Shown: positions 18,440 through 27,410, counted from the stretch's first letter. The stretch is 64,000 nt of DNA from Halococcus sediminicola (GCF_000755245.1 NZ_BBMP01000001.1:62001-126000); one strand, 5' to 3'. Numbers and translations: made by a program. The notes: a model not told the origin generated them from the sequence alone.

Positions 18440-18622
18440 TCATCTAGGTAGGTAGGAGGTTGCGTTAGCTTCCTGGTTGGTGTCAAACACGGAGAGGTCA
18501 CGCTCGCGGGCAATCTGGATCACCCGCATGATTTGGTCATGGATGACTCCTGTATCGTCAATCTCGCCGAGCAAGCCGTCGATAACGTCTTTACGCACAA
18601 AGTCGGCGAACACATCCTCCAA
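18440..18622 (-). pseudogene. Unidentified minus-strand gene fragment cut by a transposase relic
   Basis: A 60-codon open stretch with strong haloarchaeal coding character (GC-rich third positions, acidic, amphipathic: FADFVRKDVIDGLLGEIDDT, DQIMRVIQIARERDLSVFD) ending at a stop at 18440. Its upstream end meets the transposase fragment at about 18625, so it looks like the 3' end of a gene truncated by an insertion. I do not recognise the family. Confidence 0.35.
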
Positions 18623-18629
18623 CGCTATG

Positions 18630-19330
18630 AAATTCTACGATCGCACGGTTTCAGGATATATCCGGGTCAAAGCCTCATCTACGCACTCTACGCTGACGAC
18701 AAAAGCCACCTACTCGCTCGGATTCCGTCTCTACGAAAAAGACACACAGCGACGCGTTGAGCTAGCCATCGAACTCGCAGATGAACTCATCGAGATGGGT
18801 ATCCCCACGGACACCTATCTCTTCGACACGAGCTACTGTTCCAAGGAGTTCGCCACTCATTTCGAAACCTACGGCAAAGAGTGTGTTTCAGCCGTCAAAA
18901 GCACGCATGTGTGAGCTACAGCGGCGACCGAATCCGTGTCGATCGCTTGCCGAGCGCATCGACACAGTCCCGCGCACGATCGACAGTGAAACCTACCATA
19001 TCTGGACTCAGAAGCGCGACGCCAGCCGTCTTGGGAAGGTGAAGTTGCTGATCACCGAGAAGGAATCGAGAGACCAAGGAGACGAAGCGAGTGTGAAGTA
19101 CATTGTTTCGAATAGGATCGATGTGCCAGCGAGCCATCTCATCGGGATGTACGCGATGAGATGGCGGGTTGGGACGTTCTTCAGGGCCACCAAGCAGGAC
19201 CTCGGTTTGGAAGTCTGCGAGCTCCGCTATCCCGCAGGTGTCAAGTTGGCACCGGCACCTGCTGATGTTGGCCTACAGCCTCCTGAAGCTCGGCATTGCA
19301 GACAGCACTCTGGAAACCATATTTTCACAT
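18630..19330 (+). pseudogene. Truncated, frameshifted DDE transposase, copy 1 (N-terminal/central part)
   Basis: Plus-strand pieces YSLGFRLYEKDTQRRVELAI, MGIPTDTYLFDTSYCSKEFA, YGKECVSAVKS, then in a shifted frame ERIDTVPRTIDSETYHIWTQ, VKYIVSNRIDVPASHLIG and MYAMRWRVGTFFRATKQDLG form a DDE transposase of the IS4/IS701-like superfamily; the YAMRWRVETFxRDTKQDLGL block holds the catalytic Glu region. There are frameshifts near 18915-18950 and 19235. Homology stops at about 19330, four bases before the livF stop codon, so the 3' part is missing. A second partial copy in the same orientation follows the transporter operon at 24403. Confidence 0.75.
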
Positions 19331-19333
19331 CGA

Positions 19334-20086
19334 CTATTGTCCGAGATAGGCCTCACGGACGTAATCGTCTGATTGAAGATCTTCGGGAGGACCGTCACGC
19401 ACGACGTTTCCGTTCTCTAAAAGATGGATATGGTCGGCGTAGCGGACGGCAAACGTAACGTTTTGTTCGAGTAATAGTACACTGACACCAGTTTCGACGA
19501 TGTCGGTGAGTGCTTCGGAAATGTCATCAATGATGACAGGAGCGAGCCCGAGCGTGGGTTCGTCGAGCACGAGTAGGTCAGGATCACCCATCAGTGCGCG
19601 ACCAATAGCGAGCATTTGCTGTTCACCGCCGCTCATTGTCTGTGCGTGCTGTGATGCGCGTTCTTGGAGGCGAGGGAACAGTTCGTAAACATACTCCAGC
19701 CGTTCCTGTCGAGCATTGTAGTTGCGGTATGCACCGATGAGTAAGTTCTGCTCAACCGTCATGAAATCGAAGAGGTCACGATTTTCGGTGCAATAGATCA
19801 ACCCATCTTCGACGTTGCGGTTCACCGTTCGATCACGGACCTCCTCACCCCGAAAACGCACTGTCCCTTTGTAGTTGAGCAACCCTGCGATTGTATCAGC
19901 GAGCGTCGATTTCCCGGCACCGTTTGGACCGATGACGGCAAGGATGTCGGCTGCCCGCATTGAGAGTGAAACACCCTTGAGAGCCTGAACCTTACCGTAT
20001 GAGACTCGAACGTTCTCAATATCCAAAATAGGGGCACCGTTTGTGGTGGTCTCTACGGATTCCGGAGCACTACTATGGCCCATCAT
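19334..20086 (-). CDS. livF: Branched-chain-amino-acid-type ABC transporter, ATP-binding protein 2
   Basis: A 250-aa ABC ATPase. Walker A is GPNGAGKS near residue 54; the signature is MSGGEQQMLAIGRALM, Walker B LLVLDEPTLGLAP and the switch His region VSVLLLEQNVTFA. The LAPVIIDDI and VLLLEQN wording is characteristic of LivF-type subunits. It overlaps livG by four bases (ATGA) and ends the operon. Its stop lies only about four bases from the end of a truncated transposase, so the operon has no downstream spacer of its own. Length is within the normal LivF range, so the last residues (YVREAYLGQ) appear native. Confidence 0.9.
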   Translation of the reverse strand: MMGHSSAPESVETTTNGAPILDIENVRVSYGKVQALKGVSLSMRAADILAVIGPNGAGKSTLADTIAGLLNYKGTVRFRGEEVRDRTVNRNVEDGLIYCTENRDLFDFMTVEQNLLIGAYRNYNARQERLEYVYELFPRLQERASQHAQTMSGGEQQMLAIGRALMGDPDLLVLDEPTLGLAPVIIDDISEALTDIVETGVSVLLLEQNVTFAVRYADHIHLLENGNVVRDGPPEDLQSDDYVREAYLGQ

Positions 20087-20886
20087 ACAGTCTCACTCCC
20101 CAGATACGCGTTTTGAACCTGTGGGTCGCCTTTAATCTCTTCGGGGGTGCCTTTGGCGAGCAGGGATCCCCACTGGATAACAATCGCTCTATCGATAAGA
20201 TCAAGAAGTCCTCGCATGTTGTGATCAACTACCACGAGTGTCCGTCCCTCGTCCCGAAGCTCGTGTAGGAGGTCAGCAATTTCTTCGACTTCCGTTCTAG
20301 CGAGACCCGCGAACGGTTCGTCGATCAGCAACAACGAGGGATCCGTGGCAAGTGCTCGGCCCAATTCGAGCCGGAGCAACGATGCGTGCGGTAATTCGTC
20401 CGGCTGCAGGTCCTCTACATCAGCTAGCCCAATCCGTTCACAGATATCCGATGCGCGGTCCGTCGTTCTCCCTAAGAGGCCAGTGGGTCGGATCTTGTCT
20501 GCAATAAGTGCAAGTTTGATGTTTTCAATTACACTCCGGTCGTAGAAAGGCCGGAACTCTTGGAACGTTCGGGCCATCCCGCGTTTGACCATATTGTGAG
20601 TCGATTTATCGGTGACGTCTTCGCCCGCGTAGTACACTGTTCCAGCGGTTGGCTTGTGGGCGCCGCTGATACAGTTGAACGTGGTTGACTTGCCCGCGCC
20701 GTTCGGTCCGATGAACCCGACAATCTCATTTTCTTGGACGGTAAAGGAGAGGTTGTCTACAGCGGTCAGTCCCCCGAACTGCTTCGTGAGTTGGTTCACG
20801 ACGAGTATTCCCTCGTTCGGTCCCCCACCGGATTCCTTGTTGGCGCTTGAATCTAAATCGGCCGTCTCTGTTGTGGTTTCACTCAT
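20083..20886 (-). CDS. livG: Branched-chain-amino-acid-type ABC transporter, ATP-binding protein 1
   Basis: A 267-aa ABC ATPase with Walker A GPNGAGKST, the LivG-type segment CISGAHKPTAGTVYYAGEDV, GMARTFQEFRPF, the degenerate signature LPHASLLRLELGRAL (LivG proteins often lack the strict LSGGQ), Walker B LLLIDEPFAGLA and the switch VVDHNMRGLLDL. A polar ~28-residue N-terminal extension precedes the domain. Overlaps livM at its start and livF at its end. Pairs with LivF to energise import. Confidence 0.9.
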   Translation of the reverse strand: MSETTTETADLDSSANKESGGGPNEGILVVNQLTKQFGGLTAVDNLSFTVQENEIVGFIGPNGAGKSTTFNCISGAHKPTAGTVYYAGEDVTDKSTHNMVKRGMARTFQEFRPFYDRSVIENIKLALIADKIRPTGLLGRTTDRASDICERIGLADVEDLQPDELPHASLLRLELGRALATDPSLLLIDEPFAGLARTEVEEIADLLHELRDEGRTLVVVDHNMRGLLDLIDRAIVIQWGSLLAKGTPEEIKGDPQVQNAYLGSETV

Positions 20887-22028
20887 TGTTTGTCATCCTC
20901 CTCACGCCGCTGTTCGTCTGTTAGGCCCTCTCTGAGTGTCTCGACTTGTTGACCGGCAGCTGACTGTCCATCGTTCCTCACTAGCTCTGTTTGATACCAG
21001 GGCAAAATGGAGAGGACGTGCCGCCCCTGTCGAATTGACCACGGTAACAGCCCACCAGGAAGAACGAACAACAACACCAACGTCAACGCGTAGAATACGA
21101 TAAGACTGAGGTCCGCGACCGCTCTGTCCATCACCGGGACGACTTGGTCAACATTGCTGAGATAGTCACGCATCATGTACAGCGAGATACCACTGAGTGC
21201 TGGACCGACTATTGTCCCTAATCCACCAAAGATGCTCACAATGAGTACGTCGATCATGACTACGAGCGTGAGCAGTTGGCTCGGCGAAGCACTGCCAACC
21301 GGCGAGTGGACGAGAAATCCAGCGGCCAATCCGCCGATGACTCCACTTGTCGCAAACGCGAATATCTTGAATTTCGTAGCGTTGGTTCCAGTGGCTCCAA
21401 CGGCCTCTTCGTCTTCCCGAATGGCTGTGAACACCTCTCCGATGTCAGAGCGGGTAATGAGGAACGCGAACACGAGAATGATCGTAAACAGCGCGTATGC
21501 GAGGTAGTAGTTCAGTTCGATGGTAGCAAGATAGTCTTCACCGAGAAGGAGACCCTGTGGTTGGGGGAGGCCCGTTTCCCCACCAAATGTGTCGCTGAAC
21601 ATGATAAAAAGTCGTTCGAGGATCAGAGCAGCCATCAATGTAAACAATGCAAGGTAATGACCTCTGACCCGGATTGCTGGGAGGGCCAGTAGGACCCCGC
21701 CGACGCCTGCGAGGAGTGCCCCCAAAGGTATCGAGAGAATTGGGGCCACTCCGTACTCAAGGTTGAGCAGCGCCGTAGTGTAGCCGCCAATGGCGAAAAG
21801 GAACGTGTGCCCAAAGCTCACCTGATTCGTGTATCCCGACACGAAATCCCAGCTGATGGCGAACATGGCGAAATACAACGCGGACGTGAGCTTGAGTATG
21901 AGGCTCGGTTCTACCTGAAGCGGAAGCAAAGCTAACGCCAAAACCGCGACAATACCAATAACGTAGCGCGGCGTCGTGAGCACTTTTTGACCCGCTTGGG
22001 TGACGATTGTCTCTGCTGTCGTCGACAT
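20883..22028 (-). CDS. livM: Branched-chain-amino-acid-type ABC transporter permease (LivM-like)
   Basis: A 381-aa permease with about ten hydrophobic segments. The LivM hallmark GHTFLFAIGGYTTALL follows SWDFVSGYTNQVSF, and GLGTIVGPALSG near residue 270 matches the cytoplasmic coupling region. A hydrophilic C-terminal tail of about 45 residues is an extension relative to many bacterial LivM proteins. Starts one base after the livH stop. Confidence 0.88.
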   Translation of the reverse strand: MSTTAETIVTQAGQKVLTTPRYVIGIVAVLALALLPLQVEPSLILKLTSALYFAMFAISWDFVSGYTNQVSFGHTFLFAIGGYTTALLNLEYGVAPILSIPLGALLAGVGGVLLALPAIRVRGHYLALFTLMAALILERLFIMFSDTFGGETGLPQPQGLLLGEDYLATIELNYYLAYALFTIILVFAFLITRSDIGEVFTAIREDEEAVGATGTNATKFKIFAFATSGVIGGLAAGFLVHSPVGSASPSQLLTLVVMIDVLIVSIFGGLGTIVGPALSGISLYMMRDYLSNVDQVVPVMDRAVADLSLIVFYALTLVLLFVLPGGLLPWSIRQGRHVLSILPWYQTELVRNDGQSAAGQQVETLREGLTDEQRREEDDKQ

Positions 22029-22029
22029 T

Positions 22030-22890
22030 TCAGCTCACCTCAGCATGACCAAACAGGCCCTCCGGTCTAGCAATCAATATGACCATTAGAATGATGAAAG
22101 CAGACATACCTGTAAGCGTGGCGTCAACGTAGGTCGTGGTAAGCACATCGATAAACCCGATGATGTAGGCAGCGATGACGCTCCCGCGGATTGACCCCAG
22201 CCCGCCGAAGATGACGATAGCGAAGCCGAGCAACAGGGGGTCTAGCCCCATGTCCCAGCCGACGGTTTGGAACGTTCCGAGGAACAGGCCCGCGGCACCC
22301 GCCAGTACACCGGCGATGAACCATGTCATGACCGAAATGCGGAACTCGTTGATCCCAGCGAGTGCGGATCCACGTTCACTCATACTCAGTGCCCGGATCG
22401 CAGTTCCCATGCGGGTTCGTTCGACGAAATATAAGAGTGCAAGTATAAGAATCCACGAGACAACGAACGCGAGCACCCGATTGAGTCCGACGCTTATCGA
22501 CCCGATCTCTAACTGCCCGCTAATCAAGCTCGGCACGACTTTCCCCTGTGAACCTGCGACCAACAGGAAAGAACGTTCTATGAGTAATAGAACTAGTAGT
22601 GTTGTAATGACGACAATGATCGGATCGTCTTCAATCCACCGTACCAACCCGACGTACACGACGGCACTGAAAATTCCCGGGACGATCAACGCTGCGAGTG
22701 CGCCGTACCACGGATTCAGACCAAAGGTGCTCGTAGTATAGTACATCGCAAAGCCGCCGACGGTGATACTTGCTCCGTGGGCAACGTTGAGAACCCCACC
22801 GATGCCAAATATCATCGTGAAGCCCATTGCAATGAGGGCATACAACGAGGACAGCAATAGCCCATTTACGAGTACGCTGAAGTCGATCAT
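22030..22890 (-). CDS. livH: Branched-chain-amino-acid-type ABC transporter permease (LivH-like)
   Basis: A 286-aa permease with about eight hydrophobic segments. The N-terminal LLLSSLYALIAMGFTMIFGI and GVLNVAHGASITVGGFAMYY are the LivH signature, and VIFGGLGSIRGSVIAAYIIG near the C-terminus is the conserved coupling loop. Lies 67 bases after the solute-binding protein gene and directly before livM. Confidence 0.9.
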   Translation of the reverse strand: MIDFSVLVNGLLLSSLYALIAMGFTMIFGIGGVLNVAHGASITVGGFAMYYTTSTFGLNPWYGALAALIVPGIFSAVVYVGLVRWIEDDPIIVVITTLLVLLLIERSFLLVAGSQGKVVPSLISGQLEIGSISVGLNRVLAFVVSWILILALLYFVERTRMGTAIRALSMSERGSALAGINEFRISVMTWFIAGVLAGAAGLFLGTFQTVGWDMGLDPLLLGFAIVIFGGLGSIRGSVIAAYIIGFIDVLTTTYVDATLTGMSAFIILMVILIARPEGLFGHAEVS

Positions 22891-22957
22891 ATGATGGTAG
22901 TGTGGTGTGGTGTCTAATGAATCTACCGTAGTCTACGACGAGGGAGCGAACGGAACA

Positions 22958-24274
22958 TTAGATCCAGTCTGGCTTTTGATACTCCGCCGTCGCGGCGTCG
23001 GACCACCAAACTGTTTCTTGTGAGGCGCCACTGTTGTCCTCCTGCCACTGGAATTTGATCGGACGAACTTGGTCATCCTCGAAGACTGGATCGTGAGGAA
23101 ACTCGTCGTTCCTACCCTGGATCTCAATGACGCCGGTTGTTCCCGTGTAACTCATTCCTTCGATCTCGGAGATGAGATCTTCCTGGTTGAGACTGCCGAT
23201 ATTTCCAACGGCCTGTGCCCACATCCGTATCGCATCGTAAGTCGTGTATCCGAGATATCCTGGAACACCATTGTAGCGGTCCCGATACCCGTTCACGAAC
23301 GGGAGCGTTTTTTTGGTGATTTCTGAGGTCGCGCAGGCCGAAGCATATGTCCACGCGTACTGGCAGGCTCCGTCAACGGACTCGTAGTAGCCGGGTGCGG
23401 TCATGGGCGCGTGAAGACCACCGAACCCGAACTGACGTTGCTGTTGTTGCCACTGAACGATTGCGGGAGTCCCCGTAGTTGACATGAACACGAAGGCACC
23501 GTCAACGTTCGAATTCTCGAACCTGTCGAAGATCGATGTAAAATCCTCTGTGTCGGAGCTGAAGCTGACGTCTTGAACGATATTGACGTCCATGTTCTGG
23601 AGACCTTGTCGGACTTCCTGAACCTGAGCCACGAATCCCTCGATGTCCTCGACCAGGAGGCCGACCCGGTTCCAATCCATTTCCGAGAACATGTCCTTGG
23701 CAAAATCAACCATGTTCCGTCCGAGGTTGACGCTGTTCGGCGGACCAGGTCGGATCAGGTACTTGTACTGTTCGTAGTTATTTTTTACCCGTTCGTTCAT
23801 GTCGGGGGTAATCGCCGCGGAACTCATATGAATAACTCCATTGTCGGCGATCACGTCCATGATATTGAGGAAGGATTCACTGGTGTAGACGCCAGTGGTG
23901 ACGTCTACTTCTTCCTGAAGGATGAGCTCCTGATATGCGGTACGCGCCACGTTGGGTGTGAGCTCTGTATTTTTTACAACGACCTCAACGTCGGCACCCG
24001 CGAGACCGCTCTCGTTCAATTGCTCTACGGCCATCTCTCCGGCGTTAGCCATTGCCGTTCCACCCGGGAAACTGCCCGGTTGCGGTGCCAGCAATCCGAT
24101 TTTGATCGGACCGGACACCTGTCCGTTCCCGCTGCTGCCGCCGTCGCTATCGTTCCCACTGCTGCCGCCACTGCCGCCATCGCCAGTACACCCGGCGAGC
24201 ATCGATATCCCCATACCTGTACCTGTTGCTTTAAGTAATCCTCTTCTTGGAATTTTGTCATCGGGGTTGCTCAT
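22958..24274 (-). CDS. ABC transporter solute-binding lipoprotein (Peripla_BP_6/LivJ-like), Tat substrate
   Basis: A 438-aa extracellular binding protein. The N-terminus has a twin-arginine motif (PRRGLLKATG, residues about 9-18) and a lipobox ending LAGC near residue 28, followed by a Gly/Ser/Asn-rich linker, so it should be exported folded by Tat and lipid-anchored. The mature domain begins IKIGLLAPQPGSFPGGTAMA, the type-I fold opening of branched-chain-amino-acid-binding proteins, with NTELTPNVARTAYQELILQ and GVYTSES typical of amide/amino-acid binders. The ATG is preceded by AAAGGAGAG on the minus strand; a 33-base upstream extension was rejected. First gene of the liv operon. Ligand could be an amino acid, a short-chain amide or urea. 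Confidence 0.9.
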   Translation of the reverse strand: MSNPDDKIPRRGLLKATGTGMGISMLAGCTGDGGSGGSSGNDSDGGSSGNGQVSGPIKIGLLAPQPGSFPGGTAMANAGEMAVEQLNESGLAGADVEVVVKNTELTPNVARTAYQELILQEEVDVTTGVYTSESFLNIMDVIADNGVIHMSSAAITPDMNERVKNNYEQYKYLIRPGPPNSVNLGRNMVDFAKDMFSEMDWNRVGLLVEDIEGFVAQVQEVRQGLQNMDVNIVQDVSFSSDTEDFTSIFDRFENSNVDGAFVFMSTTGTPAIVQWQQQQRQFGFGGLHAPMTAPGYYESVDGACQYAWTYASACATSEITKKTLPFVNGYRDRYNGVPGYLGYTTYDAIRMWAQAVGNIGSLNQEDLISEIEGMSYTGTTGVIEIQGRNDEFPHDPVFEDDQVRPIKFQWQEDNSGASQETVWWSDAATAEYQKPDWI

Positions 24275-24402
24275 ATCAACACTCTCCTTTCTCAGAAACG
24301 CTACCATATAACACTTTTGTCAACGAATATCATTACCAAGGGTAACGTATTCGGGCTTCGTTGAATCCAGTGAAAAGGCAATGGAGTTTGTTCATAAGAT
24401 GA

Positions 24403-24807
24403 GACCAAGGAGACGAAGCGAGTGTGAAGTACATTGCTTCGAATAAGATCGATGTGCCAGCGAGCCATCTCATCGGGATGTACGCAATGAGATGGCGAGT
24501 GGAGACGTTCTACAGGGATACCAAGCCGGATCTTGGTTTGGGAGATTGCGAGCTTGGGCATGCCGCAGGTGCCAGTCGCCAACGGCACCTGCTGATGTTG
24601 GCCTACAGCCTCCTGAAGCTGGGTGCTGCAGACAGGGCTTTTGGAACGATTCTCGCACACGCGAGTTCACTTCGCAACGACGTCAAGCGTTCCTTCCACG
24701 AAGACGTTCAGAACCTTCTCTCCTGGGCACTTAGTAGTCCCAACTATAGCACTGACGAACTGGTGCACCAGATCGAGGGAATATTCCATCTAACGTGCGA
24801 AGTCTAG
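24403..24807 (+). pseudogene. Truncated DDE transposase, copy 2 (C-terminal part)
   Basis: An open plus-strand reading frame ending at a stop at 24805 encodes the C-terminal 130 or so residues of the same transposase as at 18630-19330: VKYIASNKIDVPASHLIG, MYAMRWRVETFYRDTKPDLG, HLLMLAYSLLKLGAAD, SSLRNDVKRSFHEDVQNLLS. The DNA aligns with copy 1 from GAGACCAAGGAGACGAAG for about 265 bases with moderate divergence, then continues past the point where copy 1 stops. The 5' half is absent. The two copies lie in the same orientation on either side of the liv operon. Confidence 0.78.
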
Positions 24808-24912
24808 TAACTAGACAGCGCTAGATTTGGTATAGTTATTCTTGAGATAGTTTCACAAAGATTGAGTTATTATTCTATTGTTCTAAACTGTGATTTTACT
24901 GGAATCCGCATG

Positions 24913-24929
24913 TTCCGGATATAGCGGAG
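24913..24929. promoter_or_regulatory. 17-bp palindrome, copy 1 (TTCCGGATATAGCGGAG)
   Basis: Inverted half-sites TTCCG / CGGAG around a 7-base centre GATATAG. Directly followed by ATTTATG, a TATA-like box, as in copy 3. Candidate operator. Confidence 0.55.
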
Positions 24930-25180
24930 ATTTATGCAGATGTTTGTCAGTACTCCCAAGCAAAACATCATTTCCGATCTCAGTTGTAACACGGATATGG
25001 ATGTTAATTTCAGATAGCTTAGAGATAAAAATTCCCTCTCTAGAGTAGCAACATAGCTCAGCAAAAGTGGTTACTTATATTCTTTGGAGTCAGGAAACAC
25101 TGTGCTGTAGCCTGAGATTAGAAATGTCGTTCTAATCCGAACGTAGATCAATCAGGAGATTTGAATATTTGGCAGTATAG

Positions 25181-25197
25181 TTCCGGATATATCGGAA
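25181..25197. promoter_or_regulatory. 17-bp palindrome, copy 2 (TTCCGGATATATCGGAA)
   Basis: Perfect five-base inverted half-sites TTCCG / CGGAA, and the inner GATATATC is itself palindromic, so this copy is almost fully symmetric. It lies mid-way in the AT-rich zone with no gene of its own. Candidate operator. Confidence 0.55.
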
Positions 25198-25575
25198 ATT
25201 GTGTGATGAATGAGGACAGTAGTCACAAGCGATATGAGCCGGCCGGACTACCACAGTGGATTCATTTGGCTGGTGTTCTGCGACCCGGAAAAATATACGA
25301 ACACTGACTTGCTCTTTCTAGCTTCAGAGTAAAGTCTTGCAACTATAGGGAGGATAAGGCGAGACAGATGAATATCATTCAGACCAGCTGATTATGCCCA
25401 GAGATAAGTGCTACTGAAAGTTTAGGAGGGCGTCCTTTCTCATTGGGTTCGGAAAAGCTATGTAGTTACCGGCGCCGAGAAGACACGCCTACTGGCTCTT
25501 CAGTCGGGAATTCCAACCAGTGCCAGGCAGTGATTAGGACTTAGGTTGAGATCGGCTATTACCTCGGTAGTGATT

Positions 25576-25592
25576 CTCCGGAGATAGCGGAA
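25576..25592. promoter_or_regulatory. 17-bp palindrome, copy 3, at the IclR gene promoter (CTCCGGAGATAGCGGAA)
   Basis: Half-sites CTCCG / CGGAA around GAGATAG. It is followed at once by TGTTTATG, a TATA-like box ending about 25 bases before the IclR gene's ATG at 25624. A protein bound here would cover the transcription-factor B/TATA region, so autoregulation by the adjacent IclR protein is the simplest reading. Confidence 0.6.
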
Positions 25593-25623
25593 TGTTTATG
25601 TGGTGTGTGGACAATTGTCTCCT

Positions 25624-26379
25624 ATGAGTAAGACTGTGCCAGTCAAGACTGCGACGCGGGTTTTCGAGATAATCGAGGCTCTTCTCGAACTTGAGCGCGC
25701 CAGTCTCTCGGAACTCGCCCGACACCTCGATCTGGCAGACAGCACTCTCCACGACCATCTCACGACACTCGAATCATTGGGTTACGTCGTCAGAGAGAAC
25801 AAGAAGTACCAAGTGAGTTTTCAGTTTCTGGAGATTGGCGAGAAAACCAGAAGAAATTCAGACATATATCAAGTTTCTGATGACGAAGTGAGTAAGCTGG
25901 CCAGCGAAACCCAAGAACACGCTAGCCTGATGGTCGAAGAGAACGGAATGGGTGTTCTTCTTGCAATCGCAAAAGGCACTAATGCCGTGAATCTCGAAGC
26001 TTACGCCGGCCGGCGAGTTGTTCTCAACGCGAGCGCGCCGGGAAAGGCAATTCTGGCTCATCTCCCAGAATGGCGGGTAGAGCAAATTATCGACCAGCAC
26101 GGCCTGCCGGAATACACTGAATACACAGTCACCGGGCGCGAGGATCTGTTCGCGGAACTCGACGCCATCCGCGAGCGTGGATACGCAACCGACGTCGAAG
26201 AACTGGTCGAAGGTGTGAAGGCTATCTCGGTACCTCTGATCTGCCGGAACAGGGTACGAGGGGCAATCACGGTGGGCGGCCCTGCCAACCGCTTAAAGGG
26301 TACTCTGTTTGAGGAGGACCTTCCAAATCTCCTCCTACAATCATCGAACGTGATCGAACTCAACCTGGCACACTGGTAG
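25624..26379 (+). CDS. IclR-family transcriptional regulator 1
   Basis: A 251-aa regulator. Residues about 8-60 form the IclR winged helix-turn-helix (TATRVFEIIEALLELERASL, LADSTLHDHLTTLESLGYV). The rest is the ligand-binding domain with the usual NASAPGKAILAHLP, GLPEYTEYTVTGREDL, IRERGYATDVEELVEGVKAI and VPLICRNRVRGAITVGGP blocks. ATG 25624 was preferred over an upstream GTG because it sits about 30 bases from a TTTATG box and begins the family similarity. It is the first gene of the acyl-CoA region, convergent with the amidohydrolase operon, so it is the obvious regulator for part of that pathway; effector unknown. A 17-bp palindrome overlaps its promoter. Confidence 0.9.
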   Translation: MSKTVPVKTATRVFEIIEALLELERASLSELARHLDLADSTLHDHLTTLESLGYVVRENKKYQVSFQFLEIGEKTRRNSDIYQVSDDEVSKLASETQEHASLMVEENGMGVLLAIAKGTNAVNLEAYAGRRVVLNASAPGKAILAHLPEWRVEQIIDQHGLPEYTEYTVTGREDLFAELDAIRERGYATDVEELVEGVKAISVPLICRNRVRGAITVGGPANRLKGTLFEEDLPNLLLQSSNVIELNLAHW

Positions 26380-26438
26380 GCAACGGCTGCGCTCCGGCTG
26401 GGATATCACCTCGCTGGCACAGGGCCATAGGAATCGCA

Positions 26439-27299
26439 TCAAACCCCGAAAATGGTCCGCGCGTTTTCCGAGAGGAGTTTGTGCTTTACTTCAGAACCTA
26501 AGTCGAGATCGTCGAGTTGAGGAATCACCGTATCGTAGTCAAGTACGGGATAGTCAGTCCCAAAGACCACCTTGTCTTGGCCACGGCTTCGAATGAAATT
26601 TACGACATTCTCTTCCCAGTACTTAGGTGCGTGGGCTGTCGCGCCCATGTAGACATTCGGGTGTTTCCACGCCATTGCTTCGAGTTCCTTCGACCATGGC
26701 CAGCCTGTATGACAACCGATCACCTTGAGATCAGGGAAGTCCAATGCGACGTCATCGAGTAAGATTGGCTTCCCGTGTTTGCTTGGCATCTGCATTGCTG
26801 AGTGGCCGACCTGCATCAAGACGGGGATATCGAGTTCGGCACACTTGGCATAGAAAGGATAGAACTGGCGGTGATTGAGGGGGAGGTCCCACCCGTATGG
26901 TTCGAGGAGTCCGGCAACGAACCCATGATCCTCAACGTATCGTTCGAGGCGGGCGACCCCTTCCATTCCTTCTCGAGGGTTGATGCCCGCTGTGCCTTTG
27001 ATTCGATTTGGATATGCCTCGGCGACATCGGCGACCCATTCGTACGGAACATCGATTTCTAATCCGCCATCCGGGTTGCCGAACTTGAGTGCCGGGATGA
27101 ACACCTGATCAACACCGTGTGTGTCCATCTTTGCGATGAAGTCGTCCGCTGACATTCCCTGAGACGGATCGTACATATCCTCCATGCCGAAGACTTGGGC
27201 GGCGACGTGCTGGGCTTGGGAATCATAGTACAGTTCCGTTCCCTTCTGTGTAAAGAGGTTACACCAGACGTCAACAATACCTTCTGATTCTGTGGTCAT
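26439..27299 (-). CDS. Amidohydrolase_2-family TIM-barrel protein lacking the HxH motif
   Basis: A 286-aa protein of the amidohydrolase_2 (ACMSD-like) family: FIPALKFGN, RIKGTAGINPREGMEGVARL, GFVAGLLEPYGWDLPLN, IGCHTGWPW (conserved His), NVYMGATAHAPKYW and VFGTDYPVLD (conserved Asp). The first strand, where the metal-binding HxH is expected, reads IVDVWCNLFTQ instead, so two metal ligands are replaced. Family members are decarboxylases, hydratases or hydrolases of (often aromatic-derived) carboxylates. An upstream GTG three codons earlier is possible; ATG was preferred. It follows an acyl-CoA dehydrogenase and a crotonase on the same strand with gaps of about 110-120 bases. Confidence 0.82.
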   Translation of the reverse strand: MTTESEGIVDVWCNLFTQKGTELYYDSQAQHVAAQVFGMEDMYDPSQGMSADDFIAKMDTHGVDQVFIPALKFGNPDGGLEIDVPYEWVADVAEAYPNRIKGTAGINPREGMEGVARLERYVEDHGFVAGLLEPYGWDLPLNHRQFYPFYAKCAELDIPVLMQVGHSAMQMPSKHGKPILLDDVALDFPDLKVIGCHTGWPWSKELEAMAWKHPNVYMGATAHAPKYWEENVVNFIRSRGQDKVVFGTDYPVLDYDTVIPQLDDLDLGSEVKHKLLSENARTIFGV

Positions 27300-27410
27300 T
27301 GCAGGCACTCCATGTACATCGATGGCAGACTGTCATGGACGAAAGTCCATAGGTCTATTGGTGCGGGCCAGGGTTGAGTAGTCCTCCATCCCGGTTGAGG
27401 TCACCAGCGG

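Larger units (their letters stand above)
24808..25623. other. AT-rich intergenic zone with three copies of a 17-bp palindrome
   Basis: About 800 bases of clearly AT-richer DNA without a supported gene of normal size. It holds three copies of the YTCCG-N7-CGRAR palindrome (24913-24929, 25181-25197, 25576-25592), listed separately. A 25-codon ATG frame at 24940-25017 follows the first palindrome and a TTTATG box, but has no family support. Confidence 0.6.
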
